Source: JAOUGY01 sp963785075 (GTDB lineage Bacteria; Actinomycetota; Acidimicrobiia; Spongiisociales; ZC4RG35). From it: a stretch of 64,000 nt of DNA. Under the pieces are notes generated by a model. It saw nothing but the letters and a program-made list of their open reading frames with translations. It searched no databases and was not told where the DNA came from. The position numbers and the translations under genes were made by a program. The stretch covers positions 62,001 through 126,000 of the forward strand of contig CAWATW010000010.1 of assembly GCA_963785075.1 (NCBI GenBank), in the 5' to 3' direction. Numbering within the stretch: the stretch's first letter is position 1; each line of letters begins with the position of its first letter. This document shows, piece after piece, positions 16,382 through 25,533 of this stretch.

Positions 16382-18106
16382 ATGGATTGGAACAGACTCG
16401 ACACCGTCAGGCGGTCGGTCGGACCCCTGCAACGAGATACGGTCGAAGCCTATGTCGGGGGCAAGATCTCCCGGAGAGCCTTCCTGCGGAAGGGCGCAAT
16501 TCTCGGACTGTCGGTGCCCACGATGAGCATGGTGCTCGCGGCATGCGGCGACGGAGATGGAGACGCCGCTACGACCACGGCCGGAGGCGAGCCCTCCGCC
16601 AGCACACCCGCAACCACCGCCGGGGCGGGACAGACCGGCGGCGTCATCCGCTACGCCCATCAACGCCCCGCAACGACGCTCGACCCCGTGCTCATGCAGA
16701 GCCTGGGTGCGTATGGCGTCGTCTCGCAGTCGTTCGAGTTCCTCACGACCCTGGGTGACGACGGAGACATTGCGCCGGGGCTCGCAACCGACTGGTCGCC
16801 CAACGACGACGGCACCGTGTGGACCTTCAATCTGCGGTCCGAGGCAAAATGGATGGCCGATGGCTCGCCGTTCACGTCTTCCGACGTGAAGGCAACCATG
16901 AACCGACTCGTCGAGTCCGGGAACTCGGGTCTCGACGGAGTGATCGGAATGGACGCCGTAGACGACAGCGATCCGGCGGTAGCCGTGTTCCAGCTCGAGG
17001 CTGCGAACGGCAACCTGCCGTACTTGGTGTCGATGTTCAACGCTCAGAGTTGCATCACGCCGGTCAGCTACGAGGTCGGCAGCGCGCTCGAGGTGACGCC
17101 GAACGGGACCGGGGCGTGGAAGCTGGTCGACTACGACCAGGCCACCGGTGCCACGTTTGAACGGAATCCGGACTGGTGGGGTGGAATGACGCCACTCGAC
17201 GGTGTCGAGTTCCAGTTCTTCGACGACATCGGTACCCAGGTCACTGCCATCCAGGGTGGATCGGTCGACGCCATCTCGCAGTTCTCGGTGATCGGTGGCG
17301 ACGCCCTACTCAACGATCCGAACTTCGTGGTGCTTGCGATTCAGGCTGCCACCCACCGTCAGGTGTGGATGCGGACCGACACCGGTCAGTTTGCCGACAA
17401 GCGGGTCCGGCAGGCGCTCGCTCTGACGTTCAACCGTGAGCAGATGGTCGAGACGCTGTTCCGCGGTCGTGCGGACATCGGCAACGATCACGTGATCGCA
17501 CCGTTCTTGCCCTACTTCGACTCCTCGGTGCCACAGCGCACCCGGGACATCGAGCAGGCGAAGGCGCTGCTGACGGAGGCCGGGTTCCCCGATGGCCTCC
17601 AGACGACCCTGCATTGCGCCGAGCTCCAAGAGATCCCGCAGCTCGCCCAGCTGATCCAGGCAGGAGCGTCGGAAGCAGGATTCGATCTGCAGATCGAGGT
17701 GGAAGGGCTCGACACATTCTACGGAAACCAGTGGTGCCCGCCCGGGGATGACGGTCAGCCCACAGACCCACCGTGCAACAGGGCCGCCGAGCTCGGCATC
17801 GTGGACTACGGGCACCGGCCGACGCCTGACATCTACCTGAACGCGGCGCTGTCCACCAACGGTGTGTGGAACTCTTCGCAGTACTCCAACCCCGACTTCG
17901 ACACGGCATTCACCGAATATTCGTCGGCGGTCGGCGTCGACGAGCAGAAGGCCGCAGCCAACAAGATCGAGACGATCCTCAACGAGGACGTGCCGGTCGG
18001 GGTGCCGTTCTTCTACAACTACCTGGCGGGTCACTCGAACCGTTTCCAGGGTGTGTTGCAGTCGGCGCTCGGACACCCCGTGGTGTCCGGGGCTTCGATG
18101 GTCTGA
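16382..18106 (+). CDS. ABC transporter substrate-binding lipoprotein, peptide/nickel type (SBP_bac_5)
   Basis: The protein has 574 residues from the ATG at 16382, preceded by GGGAGAGA. The N-terminus has a twin-arginine motif (SRRAFLRKG) and a hydrophobic stretch ending in a lipobox (VLAAC), so it is probably a Tat-exported lipoprotein. A Thr/Ala/Gly-rich linker follows, then the family-5 solute-binding fold with TTLDPVLMQSLG, GLATDWSPNDDGTVWTFNLR, ADGSPFTSSDVKATM and FADKRVRQALALTFNREQM. It is the first gene of a complete importer operon. The context of demethylation enzymes suggests a methylated amine, short peptide or betaine as ligand, but that is not determinable from sequence. Confidence 0.9.
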   Translation: MDWNRLDTVRRSVGPLQRDTVEAYVGGKISRRAFLRKGAILGLSVPTMSMVLAACGDGDGDAATTTAGGEPSASTPATTAGAGQTGGVIRYAHQRPATTLDPVLMQSLGAYGVVSQSFEFLTTLGDDGDIAPGLATDWSPNDDGTVWTFNLRSEAKWMADGSPFTSSDVKATMNRLVESGNSGLDGVIGMDAVDDSDPAVAVFQLEAANGNLPYLVSMFNAQSCITPVSYEVGSALEVTPNGTGAWKLVDYDQATGATFERNPDWWGGMTPLDGVEFQFFDDIGTQVTAIQGGSVDAISQFSVIGGDALLNDPNFVVLAIQAATHRQVWMRTDTGQFADKRVRQALALTFNREQMVETLFRGRADIGNDHVIAPFLPYFDSSVPQRTRDIEQAKALLTEAGFPDGLQTTLHCAELQEIPQLAQLIQAGASEAGFDLQIEVEGLDTFYGNQWCPPGDDGQPTDPPCNRAAELGIVDYGHRPTPDIYLNAALSTNGVWNSSQYSNPDFDTAFTEYSSAVGVDEQKAAANKIETILNEDVPVGVPFFYNYLAGHSNRFQGVLQSALGHPVVSGASMV

Positions 18107-18118
18107 CGATCGGGACTC

Positions 18119-18158
18119 GATCCGGGATCGGGCGGAAGAGCCCGCCCGATCCCGGATC
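18119..18158 (+). terminator. Strong intercistronic hairpin after the binding-protein gene
   Basis: A perfect 17 bp stem (18119-18135 with 18142-18158) with a 6 nt loop AAGAGC lies between the binding protein and the first permease. There is no T-tract. Such hairpins commonly stabilise or partly terminate the 5' cistron so that the binding protein is made in excess over the membrane components. Confidence 0.7.
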
Positions 18159-18204
18159 CCGGTCGCCCCATGGTGAAAGGCAGTCGCATCGAGAGAGGAA
18201 CACG

Positions 18205-19158
18205 ATGAGGAGGATGCTGGTACGGCGAGTGCTGACCTCGCTGCTCACGTTGCTGCTCATCGTCACCATCGTCTTCTTCATCAACAACGTGCTCCCCAGC
18301 GATCCCGGGCGCCGGATCCTGGGACCGTTCGCACCTCAAGAGTCGGTCGATGCGCTGAACGAGCGTCTGGGCCTGCTCGACCCACTACCGGTGCAATACC
18401 TCAACCTCGTCAGGAGCACGATCACCTTCGACTTCGGTGACTCCTTTGCTCAGAACCGTCCGGTGTCGGAAATCCTGTGGCCGGCAGTCGGCCGATCGGC
18501 ACGGTTGGTCGGCCTGGGGCTTCTCCTGACGATCCCGATCAGCATCGCGGGAGGGATCTTCGCTGCACGAAGACGGGACACCACGGCCGACCGGGCTGTG
18601 GTCACCCTGGGGTTGGCCAGCTCGTCGATCCCCGAATTCGTGTCGGGCGTCGTGCTCCAGTTCCTGATCGGGGTGAAGCTCGGGCTGCTCCCCGTGCTGG
18701 CGCTCGCTCCGACCGGATCTGGATTCTGGACTCAGATGAAGCACCTCCTGTTGCCGGCGTTCGCGCTCGTCATCGTGTATTTCGGATACATCGCACGCAT
18801 GACCAGAGCCGGTACGATCCAGGCTCTGTCGGCCGACTATGCGCGAACCGCCGCCATGAAGGGACTGAGCCGTCAAGCCGTCATGCGCGGTCACATCATG
18901 CGGAATGCGCTCCAGCCCACGGTGGCGGTGATCGGTGTCCAGGTGGGCTACCTGTTCGGCGGGCTCATCGGTCTCGAGGTCATCTTCAACTACCCGGGGT
19001 TGGGCCGCCTCATATTCTTCGCTGCCGGTGACAAGGACATTCCCGTGCTGACGGCCGGCGTCATCGTGGTTGGCGTCATCTACATGGTGTTCACGCTGTT
19101 GTCGGACCTTGTGATCGCATGGATGAATCCGCGGGCGAGGATGGAGGTGCACGGCTGA
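18205..19158 (+). CDS. ABC transporter permease, DppB/OppB type
   Basis: The protein has 317 residues from the ATG at 18205, with GAGAGGAA upstream. It starts MRRMLVRRVLTSLLTLLLIV, with the usual N-terminal anchor and LPSDPGRRILG stretch, about six membrane segments, and the cytoplasmic coupling loop DYARTAAMKGLSRQAVMRGHIMRNAL (the EAA loop of DppB proteins). Its stop overlaps the next permease start. It forms the transmembrane pore together with the following gene product. Confidence 0.92.
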   Translation: MRRMLVRRVLTSLLTLLLIVTIVFFINNVLPSDPGRRILGPFAPQESVDALNERLGLLDPLPVQYLNLVRSTITFDFGDSFAQNRPVSEILWPAVGRSARLVGLGLLLTIPISIAGGIFAARRRDTTADRAVVTLGLASSSIPEFVSGVVLQFLIGVKLGLLPVLALAPTGSGFWTQMKHLLLPAFALVIVYFGYIARMTRAGTIQALSADYARTAAMKGLSRQAVMRGHIMRNALQPTVAVIGVQVGYLFGGLIGLEVIFNYPGLGRLIFFAAGDKDIPVLTAGVIVVGVIYMVFTLLSDLVIAWMNPRARMEVHG

Positions 19159-20060
19159 TGGCCACCGAGACACCCGAAGCTCCCGAGGTCGGCTCCAACG
19201 CTTCCGCATCGGCGGGTGCGCTGTCCGAGCGCCGGCAGGCCCGACGTGAACGTATGCGGCTGCTGTTCAGGCGGCCCTCCTTCATCCTCGGCGCGCTCAT
19301 CCTCCTGATCTGGATCGTGTGCGCGATCTTCGGCGATGCCATCACGCCGTACGACCCGATCAACGGCTTCGACATCCCGTCGGACGCTCCCAGCGCATCG
19401 CATCTGTTCGGGACAGATCAGCTTGGACGCGACGTGCTGTCGCGAGTGATGGCCGGCTCGAGGGACATCCTCACCGTTGCGCCGATCGCCGCCATCCTCA
19501 GCGTGATCGCCGGAACTGCGGTGGGTCTGGTGATGGGCTACTACCGAGGTTGGGTCGATGAAGCCCTGAGCAGGATCATCGAAGCCATCTTCGCCATTCC
19601 GGTCATCCTCGTTGCCCTGCTGATCATCGCCACCCTGGGGAGCTCGCTCCCCGTTGTCGTGGGTACCGTCGCCGTGTTGTTCACCCCGGTGGTTGCCCGG
19701 ACCGTGCGCGCCACGGTGATGAGTGAAGCACGCCTCGACTACGTCACCTCGGCGAAGCTTCGTGGGGAGTCGGACATCTTCATCATGGCCCGGGAGATCT
19801 TCCCGAACATCGTGTCGGTGGTGGTCGTGGAGCTGACGGTTCGAATCGGTTACGCCGTCTTCACGATCGCAACGCTGTCGTTCCTTGGTGCCGGAATCCA
19901 GCCGCCGTCACCCGACTGGGGTCTGTCGATCGCTCAGACCTACTCGCTCATCCAAGCCGGCCAGTGGTGGCCGACGCTCTTCCCGGCACTGGCGATCGCC
20001 AGCCTCGTGATCGGCGCCAACCTCGTGGCCGACTCCATCGACGCAGTGAACGCATCATGA
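19158..20060 (+). CDS. ABC transporter permease, DppC/OppC type
   Basis: The protein has 300 residues; the ATG overlaps the stop of the preceding permease (TGATG). The N-terminal ~45 residues are polar and basic, then FILGALILLIWIVCAIFGD is the first membrane helix. The DppC hallmark HLFGTDQLGRDVLSRVMAGSR and the EAA loop DYVTSAKLRGESDIFIMARE are present, followed by FLGAGIQPPSPDWG. It is the second pore subunit of the importer, and its stop overlaps the ATPase start (ATGA). Confidence 0.92.
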   Translation: MATETPEAPEVGSNASASAGALSERRQARRERMRLLFRRPSFILGALILLIWIVCAIFGDAITPYDPINGFDIPSDAPSASHLFGTDQLGRDVLSRVMAGSRDILTVAPIAAILSVIAGTAVGLVMGYYRGWVDEALSRIIEAIFAIPVILVALLIIATLGSSLPVVVGTVAVLFTPVVARTVRATVMSEARLDYVTSAKLRGESDIFIMAREIFPNIVSVVVVELTVRIGYAVFTIATLSFLGAGIQPPSPDWGLSIAQTYSLIQAGQWWPTLFPALAIASLVIGANLVADSIDAVNAS

Positions 20061-22177
20061 CGACGTTGCAACCGGAATCCGACACCACGACCGCGGCTCT
20101 GGCCGTCGAGAACCTGCATCTCGCATACCGTGTGAGGGGAATTCCCCGTGAGGTGCTGCGCGGCGTCGACTTCTCCATCCGGCCTGGCGAGGCGTACGGG
20201 TTGGTCGGTGAATCGGGGTGCGGCAAGAGCACCACAGCGTTCGCCGCCGTGCGCTACCTGCCATCCAACGCAGTGATCACCGATGGTCGGATCCTTGCAG
20301 GCGGGCAGGACGTCACCCACATGTCGGCCAAAGATCTTCGTGCGTTCCGCTCACATCACGTCTCGATGGTGTATCAGGACCCAGGGGCGGCGCTCAATCC
20401 GTCGTTGCGGATCGGTCGACAGGTCGTGGAGTCCTACACCGTCCTGGGCGTCGACAAGGACGAGGCCCAGGAACTGGCTCTCGATGCTCTGAATCGCGTC
20501 CAGATCGCCGATCCGAAACGTGTGATGCAGCGATACCCCCATCAGCTCTCTGGTGGGATGCAACAGCGGGTTGTGATCGCCATGGCCCTTGCGGGGGACC
20601 CCAAGCTGCTGATCCTGGACGAGCCCACCACGGGTCTCGACGCCACCGTCGAGGCGGAGGTGCTCGACCTGGTGCGGGCACTGCGTGTCGACCTCGACGC
20701 ATCGATCCTGCTGATCGCCCACAACCTGGGAGTGATCCGTTCGATGTGCGATCGCGTGGGCGTGATGTACGCAGGCAAGGTCGTCGAGGAAGGCAACGCC
20801 GTGGACGTGTTCGATGCACCTCAGCATCCGTACACCGTCGGCCTGCTGCAGTGCCTTCCCCGACACGGCACACGGAAACACGATCGGGCTCTGTTCACGA
20901 TCCCTGGAACGCTGCCATCGATCGGTACGCCGCTTCCGACATGCGTGTTCGTGGATCGCTGTGTGTTGGCGACCGAGCTCTGCCGGGACACGCCGCCGCC
21001 GCAGGTCGAGATCGCCCCAGGCCATTTTGCGCTGTGTCACCACGTCGACCGCATCGACGAGATCCCCGAGCCTCCGCCCGACGACACGGATTGGTCGCTC
21101 GATCATCGGGTCGTCATCAAGATGAACGACGTGTCGAAGACCTTCCACCAGCATGGGGTCCAAGTACCCGCGCTGGTCGGGGTCGATCTGCGTGTCGAGA
21201 ATGGCGAGACGCTCGGGCTGGTCGGAGAGTCGGGATCGGGCAAGTCCACGCTGGCCAAGGCCATCCTCGGTATCCATGCCCCCGATGAGGGCAGTGAGAT
21301 CACGCTCGACGGCAAGCCGCTGTCTCCCACCGCCGGGAACCGAACGGCCGAAGAGATGGGCGCGATGCAGATGGTGTTCCAGAACCCCGACTCGGCCCTC
21401 AATCGCATGTGGAGCGTTCGCCGAATCCTCACACGTACGATCACGAAGCTCACCGGTGCAACCAAGGCAGATGCCAACGAGCGGGCGGAGGCGCTGGCAG
21501 CCGCGCTCCGCCTGACACCGCGTCACCTGGACATGCGACCACGCCAGCTCTCGGGCGGCCTGAAGCAACGGGTGGCGATCGCGCGGGCGTTCGCCGGCGA
21601 CCCCAGGGTGGTGGTGTGCGACGAGCCCACGAGCGCCCTCGACGTCTCGGTGCAGGCGGCGATTCTCAATCTGCTCGCCAATCTCCAGTCCGACGGTTCC
21701 ACCAGCTACCTGTTCATCACCCACGACCTCGGGGTTGTCCGCTACCTGGCCGATCGGATTGCGGTCATGTACGTGGGCCGGCTGATGGAGGTGGGCACGA
21801 CCGAACAGATCTTCGCCGGTCCGCATCATCCGTACACGGAGGCTCTGCTCTCCGCCGTCCCCACCGTGGACGGGGCGCCCAAGTTCAGGATCCGGCTAGA
21901 AGGTGACATCCCGAGCCCGGCCAATCCGCCGGCCGGGTGTGTCTTCCACACCAGGTGCCACCGGGTGATCGAAGGGTTGTGCGACCGTGAGGAGCCACCG
22001 ATGGTCGACGTCGAACCGGGTCACCGCATGAAATGCCACATCCCGTTCGAGGAGCTCCGAGACCTGCAGGCGAAGATGGGATCGTTGCATGTCGAACTCG
22101 TCGACGACATGGCCGCCCCCGCCACCCTCAAACAGGAAGACGGTGCCACGGCTGTCGCCGATACGCCGGCAGACTGA
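20057..22177 (+). CDS. Fused dual ABC transporter ATPase (DppD-DppF type)
   Basis: The protein has 706 residues and two complete ATPase halves. The first half has Walker A GESGCGKST (~50-58), signature LSGGMQQR and Walker B LLILDEP, ending in an oligopeptide-type C-terminal domain (PTCVFVDRCVLATELC). The second half has GESGSGKST (~393), LSGGLKQR, VVVCDEPTSALD, and again a C-terminal domain with CVFHTRCHRV. The cysteines in the C-terminal domains match the Fe-S site of oligopeptide ATPases. It couples ATP hydrolysis to the two permeases. The fusion replaces the more usual separate D and F genes. Confidence 0.92.
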   Translation: MTTLQPESDTTTAALAVENLHLAYRVRGIPREVLRGVDFSIRPGEAYGLVGESGCGKSTTAFAAVRYLPSNAVITDGRILAGGQDVTHMSAKDLRAFRSHHVSMVYQDPGAALNPSLRIGRQVVESYTVLGVDKDEAQELALDALNRVQIADPKRVMQRYPHQLSGGMQQRVVIAMALAGDPKLLILDEPTTGLDATVEAEVLDLVRALRVDLDASILLIAHNLGVIRSMCDRVGVMYAGKVVEEGNAVDVFDAPQHPYTVGLLQCLPRHGTRKHDRALFTIPGTLPSIGTPLPTCVFVDRCVLATELCRDTPPPQVEIAPGHFALCHHVDRIDEIPEPPPDDTDWSLDHRVVIKMNDVSKTFHQHGVQVPALVGVDLRVENGETLGLVGESGSGKSTLAKAILGIHAPDEGSEITLDGKPLSPTAGNRTAEEMGAMQMVFQNPDSALNRMWSVRRILTRTITKLTGATKADANERAEALAAALRLTPRHLDMRPRQLSGGLKQRVAIARAFAGDPRVVVCDEPTSALDVSVQAAILNLLANLQSDGSTSYLFITHDLGVVRYLADRIAVMYVGRLMEVGTTEQIFAGPHHPYTEALLSAVPTVDGAPKFRIRLEGDIPSPANPPAGCVFHTRCHRVIEGLCDREEPPMVDVEPGHRMKCHIPFEELRDLQAKMGSLHVELVDDMAAPATLKQEDGATAVADTPAD

Positions 22178-22258
22178 TCGCTTGATCGGCCGACGGTTCC
22201 GGTCGAGCGGTCGCTCCGAGTTCGCACAACTCTCAGCAAGCTCGATCGAGGAGTAGGA

Positions 22259-24724
22259 ATGCAGGCGAGGGTCGTCATCATCGGTTCGGGGATCGTGGGC
22301 TCGGCGCTGGCCTTGCATCTCAGTCGACTTGGATGGGACGGGATCGTCGTGGTCGACAAGGGTCCGATCGTGCACAACGACGGCTCGACGTCGCACGCCC
22401 CGGGTGGGGTGGTGGCACTCGGCCATTCGAAGCTCCTCACCCAGATGGGCCACTACGGCGCCGACCTGTATCGGTCTCTCCCACAGTTCGATCCCGGTCG
22501 ACGCACTGTGAACGAGGTCGGCGGGCTGGAGCTGGCCGTGTCGGAGGAACGTCTCAGAGATCTCAGACGACTGGCGGGGGAGGCCAAGAGCTATCACGCC
22601 GAGGCGCGCATCCTCGATGTCGACGAGACGGTGTCGATCGTGCCCTACCTCGATCCCGACTTCATCAGAGGTTCTCTCCTCATGGCACGCGGGCAACTCG
22701 TTGCCTCACCGCACCTGAATGGTGCGATCCAGCGGGCTGCGGGCGAAAGCGTGACGTGGCTGGCGGACACAGAGGTGACGGACGTGACCGTCGCCGGGGG
22801 GCGCGTCAGGGGAGTGGTCACCGCGAACCCTGCGCTCCCGTCCATCGACGCCGAGCATGTCGTGATCTGCACCAACATCTGGGGCCCGTTGCTCGGCGAC
22901 AAGGTGGGCGTGCCGATCCCGCTCCATGCGTACGACCATCAATACCTGATCTCGCCGCCCCTCCCCGAGCTGGCGCAGTTCGATCCGTCCGACCCCGACC
23001 ACGAGGTCACGTTCCCAACGATTCGCGAGTTGGACACTTTCATGTACTACCGGCAGCACTGGAACTCGTATGGGATCGGCAGCTACCGGCATCGCCCGCG
23101 TCGGGTCGCATCTGACTCCATCGGTCGTACGGCCATGAACGAGTTCATCGTCGACGACTTCGTGGGGCGGGCGTGGGAGACGGCCCAGAAGGTCCTGCCG
23201 TTCTTCCGCGGGCTCGACCCTGCCTCGTTCCCGACCCGCTTCAACGGCATGTTTGCCTTCTCGGTCGACGGCATGCCGATCATCGGCGAGGCGCGGACCA
23301 AGGGCCTGTGGGTTTCGACCGCCTCGTGGCTGACGCACGCCGCAGGCGTTGCCAAGATGACCGCCGAGATGATGACCGACGGAGATCCGGAGTGGGATCC
23401 CCGCCAGGTGGACCTCCATCGCTTCCACGGATTCCAGACGACGCCTGCGTATCTCGCAACGGTGTGTGACAAGAACTACGCCGAGGTCTACGACATCGTG
23501 CACCCGCGCCAGCCGATGTCACACCCGAGGAATGTCCGCCTGACACCGATGCACGGTCGACACCTCGAGAACGGGGCCGTGTTCACGACCTTTGCGGGGA
23601 TCGAACTGCCCAACTGGTTCCAGTCGAACGCCGATCTCGTGGAGCGGGATCGAGAGCGAATCCCGGAGCGGACCGGTTGGGCCGCCGAACACTGGTCGCC
23701 GATCCAAGGCGCCGAGCACCTTGCGACGCGAGACAGTGCCGGGCTGTTCGATCTCCACGGTCTGTCGATCATCGAGATCCGGGGCGCCGAGGCTGCCGAG
23801 TTCGCCGAGCACCTCTGTTCCAACAAGGTGGCACGTCGGGTGGGTGCGGTCACTTACACGAACTGGCTCACACCCTCCGGAGGTGTGCGGCGCGATCTCG
23901 TGGTGGCCCGGGTCGGAGAGGACCGCTTCTGGTGCTTTGTTGGAGAGGGGACGCGTCCCCGAGACTTCCGCTGGATGGAGACGGTCGCCGAGCGCGCTGG
24001 ATTCGACAGTGTGGCGATCGTGGACATCTCCGACGCCTGGTCGGCGATGGGTCTGTGGGGTCCAAATGCCCGCGCGATTCTCGATCGAGTCACTGCGTGC
24101 GATGTCGGCAACGATGCATTTCCCTATTTCACCGCCCGCTCCATCGATGTCGGAATGGCCGAAGCCCTCGCCGTCCGGGTGTCCTACGTGGGAGAGCTGG
24201 GCTGGGAGTTGCATACGCCGGTCGACTTGGCGCTCGGTGTGTGGGACACCCTGATCGAGGCGGGGGGCGATCTGGGGCTCGTGCCCGTGGGGATGGGCGC
24301 GTTCGACTCGTTGCGGCTCGAGAAGGGCTACCCGGCGTGGGGTGCCGACGTCCACACCGAGTACACGCCCTACGAGGCAGGGTTGGGGTGGGCGGTCAAG
24401 CTCGACAAGCGCGATTTCGTGGGACGAGACGCATGTGTGAGGGCTGCCGCGTCAGAGCCGGCGCGGCGGTGGTCGTGTCTCGCTCTCGATTCCGGTGTCG
24501 GGTTCGGGTACGAGCCCATATTGGACGGCGAAGAGTGCGTCGGGTATGTCACGAGCGCCAACCACGGGTACTCGGTTGGCCGCTCACTCGCCTACGGGTA
24601 TCTCCCGACCGGGAAGGCCGTGCCCGGTACCTCCCTCCACGTCGAGTACTTCGGCGAGCGCATCCCTGCGACCGTGATGGCCGGTCCACCCTATGACCCT
24701 GCGATGGAGCGGCTCAGGGCGTGA
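22259..24724 (+). CDS. Second dimethylglycine/sarcosine dehydrogenase-type flavoprotein with GcvT domain
   Basis: The protein has 821 residues, starting 81 nt after the importer ATPase with GGAGTAGG before the ATG. The FAD fold is VVIIGSGIVGSALALHLSRLGW, and the flavin-anchor His region is GSTSHAPGGVVALGHS. A GcvT-type C-terminal half follows from about residue 430 (GLFDLHGLSIIEI, GLWGPNARAILD, SYVGELGWELHTP, LRLEKGYPAWGADVHTEYTP). It is a paralogue of the 3413 product, with the same domain order but clearly diverged sequence. Co-transcription with an importer suggests the imported solute is its substrate or a precursor. It has no adjacent ETF pair, so it may share the ETF at 5938-7658. Confidence 0.9.
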   Translation: MQARVVIIGSGIVGSALALHLSRLGWDGIVVVDKGPIVHNDGSTSHAPGGVVALGHSKLLTQMGHYGADLYRSLPQFDPGRRTVNEVGGLELAVSEERLRDLRRLAGEAKSYHAEARILDVDETVSIVPYLDPDFIRGSLLMARGQLVASPHLNGAIQRAAGESVTWLADTEVTDVTVAGGRVRGVVTANPALPSIDAEHVVICTNIWGPLLGDKVGVPIPLHAYDHQYLISPPLPELAQFDPSDPDHEVTFPTIRELDTFMYYRQHWNSYGIGSYRHRPRRVASDSIGRTAMNEFIVDDFVGRAWETAQKVLPFFRGLDPASFPTRFNGMFAFSVDGMPIIGEARTKGLWVSTASWLTHAAGVAKMTAEMMTDGDPEWDPRQVDLHRFHGFQTTPAYLATVCDKNYAEVYDIVHPRQPMSHPRNVRLTPMHGRHLENGAVFTTFAGIELPNWFQSNADLVERDRERIPERTGWAAEHWSPIQGAEHLATRDSAGLFDLHGLSIIEIRGAEAAEFAEHLCSNKVARRVGAVTYTNWLTPSGGVRRDLVVARVGEDRFWCFVGEGTRPRDFRWMETVAERAGFDSVAIVDISDAWSAMGLWGPNARAILDRVTACDVGNDAFPYFTARSIDVGMAEALAVRVSYVGELGWELHTPVDLALGVWDTLIEAGGDLGLVPVGMGAFDSLRLEKGYPAWGADVHTEYTPYEAGLGWAVKLDKRDFVGRDACVRAAASEPARRWSCLALDSGVGFGYEPILDGEECVGYVTSANHGYSVGRSLAYGYLPTGKAVPGTSLHVEYFGERIPATVMAGPPYDPAMERLRA

Positions 24725-24778
24725 ACATCGGCTCACGCCGTGCCACCGCACCGCCTGGTTCCGATTGCGCCCGGCCCA

Positions 24779-25468
24779 TCAGGGCGAGCCGAGCATCGCG
24801 AGATAAGGATCGAGTGCGACCGGTGTGACGGCGACGAGGCCATCTACGGGAGCGTTCATGAGCGCACTTCGCATGACGTCAGCGGTGTCCTCATCGACGT
24901 GACGTCCGATCGAGAAAGGCGGGGCCGGCCAGTCTTCGGTGCGCATGAGCACCCGGAGGGATCGCAGCGCCGGGTCGGTGGCCAGCCGATGCTCCCACAT
25001 CGTCGAGTCGATCGCCGCCAGGTCGCCAGTTCGGTCGACGAGCATGTCGATCGACCGTTCGTGCGAGCCCGATGTGAGCACCTCTGCGAATCGGTCAGAC
25101 AGAGAGTGGATCTGCAACGCCCGGAGCACCACCAGATGGCCAGACCACGAGTCGTGCTCGTTGACCACGAACCTCGCAGTCTGGGCGTCCTCCAGGGTGG
25201 AGATCGCAGGCGATCCAGTGACGAGGACGGAGTGATACACGGCTTCCGTCGACCCGGGGAAGACGGGCGCCGCGACGACATCGAGGGGGCACTCGCGCTC
25301 CACGATCAGCTCGGCCGTCAGGTATCCGCACATCCATGCGACGTCGGGTGGATCCAGCGGATCGGGCGGTCCAAACGTGAGTGTCACGTCGCAGCCGGTC
25401 ATCTCGCCGATCCTCGAGGCGATCGCTCGGGCGGGGACCCGTGTGTTGTCGCCGAGGTTCACGACCAT
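24779..25468 (-). CDS. PhnD-like periplasmic-binding-fold protein without signal peptide
   Basis: The protein has 229 residues from the ATG at 25468 (MVVNLGDNTRVPARAI); an upstream frame to 25531 exists but would leave only 2 nt to the divergent gene. The sequence pattern (PDVAWMCGYLTAELI...APVFPGSTEAVYHSVLV and FVVNEHDSWSGHLVVLRAL...HERSIDMLVDRTGDLAAIDSTMW) is that of PhnD/SsuA-type binding proteins such as those for phosphonate or phosphate. No signal peptide or lipobox is seen, so it may be cytoplasmic and act as a sensor or as an enzyme-like scavenger. No transporter partners adjoin it. Confidence 0.75.
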   Translation of the reverse strand: MVVNLGDNTRVPARAIASRIGEMTGCDVTLTFGPPDPLDPPDVAWMCGYLTAELIVERECPLDVVAAPVFPGSTEAVYHSVLVTGSPAISTLEDAQTARFVVNEHDSWSGHLVVLRALQIHSLSDRFAEVLTSGSHERSIDMLVDRTGDLAAIDSTMWEHRLATDPALRSLRVLMRTEDWPAPPFSIGRHVDEDTADVMRSALMNAPVDGLVAVTPVALDPYLAMLGSP

Positions 25469-25533
25469 CCGGAGCGCTTGCACCTGGAGAGTGTATGGCG
25501 GAACTCCCTGTGTCACCGCTACGTTTCTCACCG

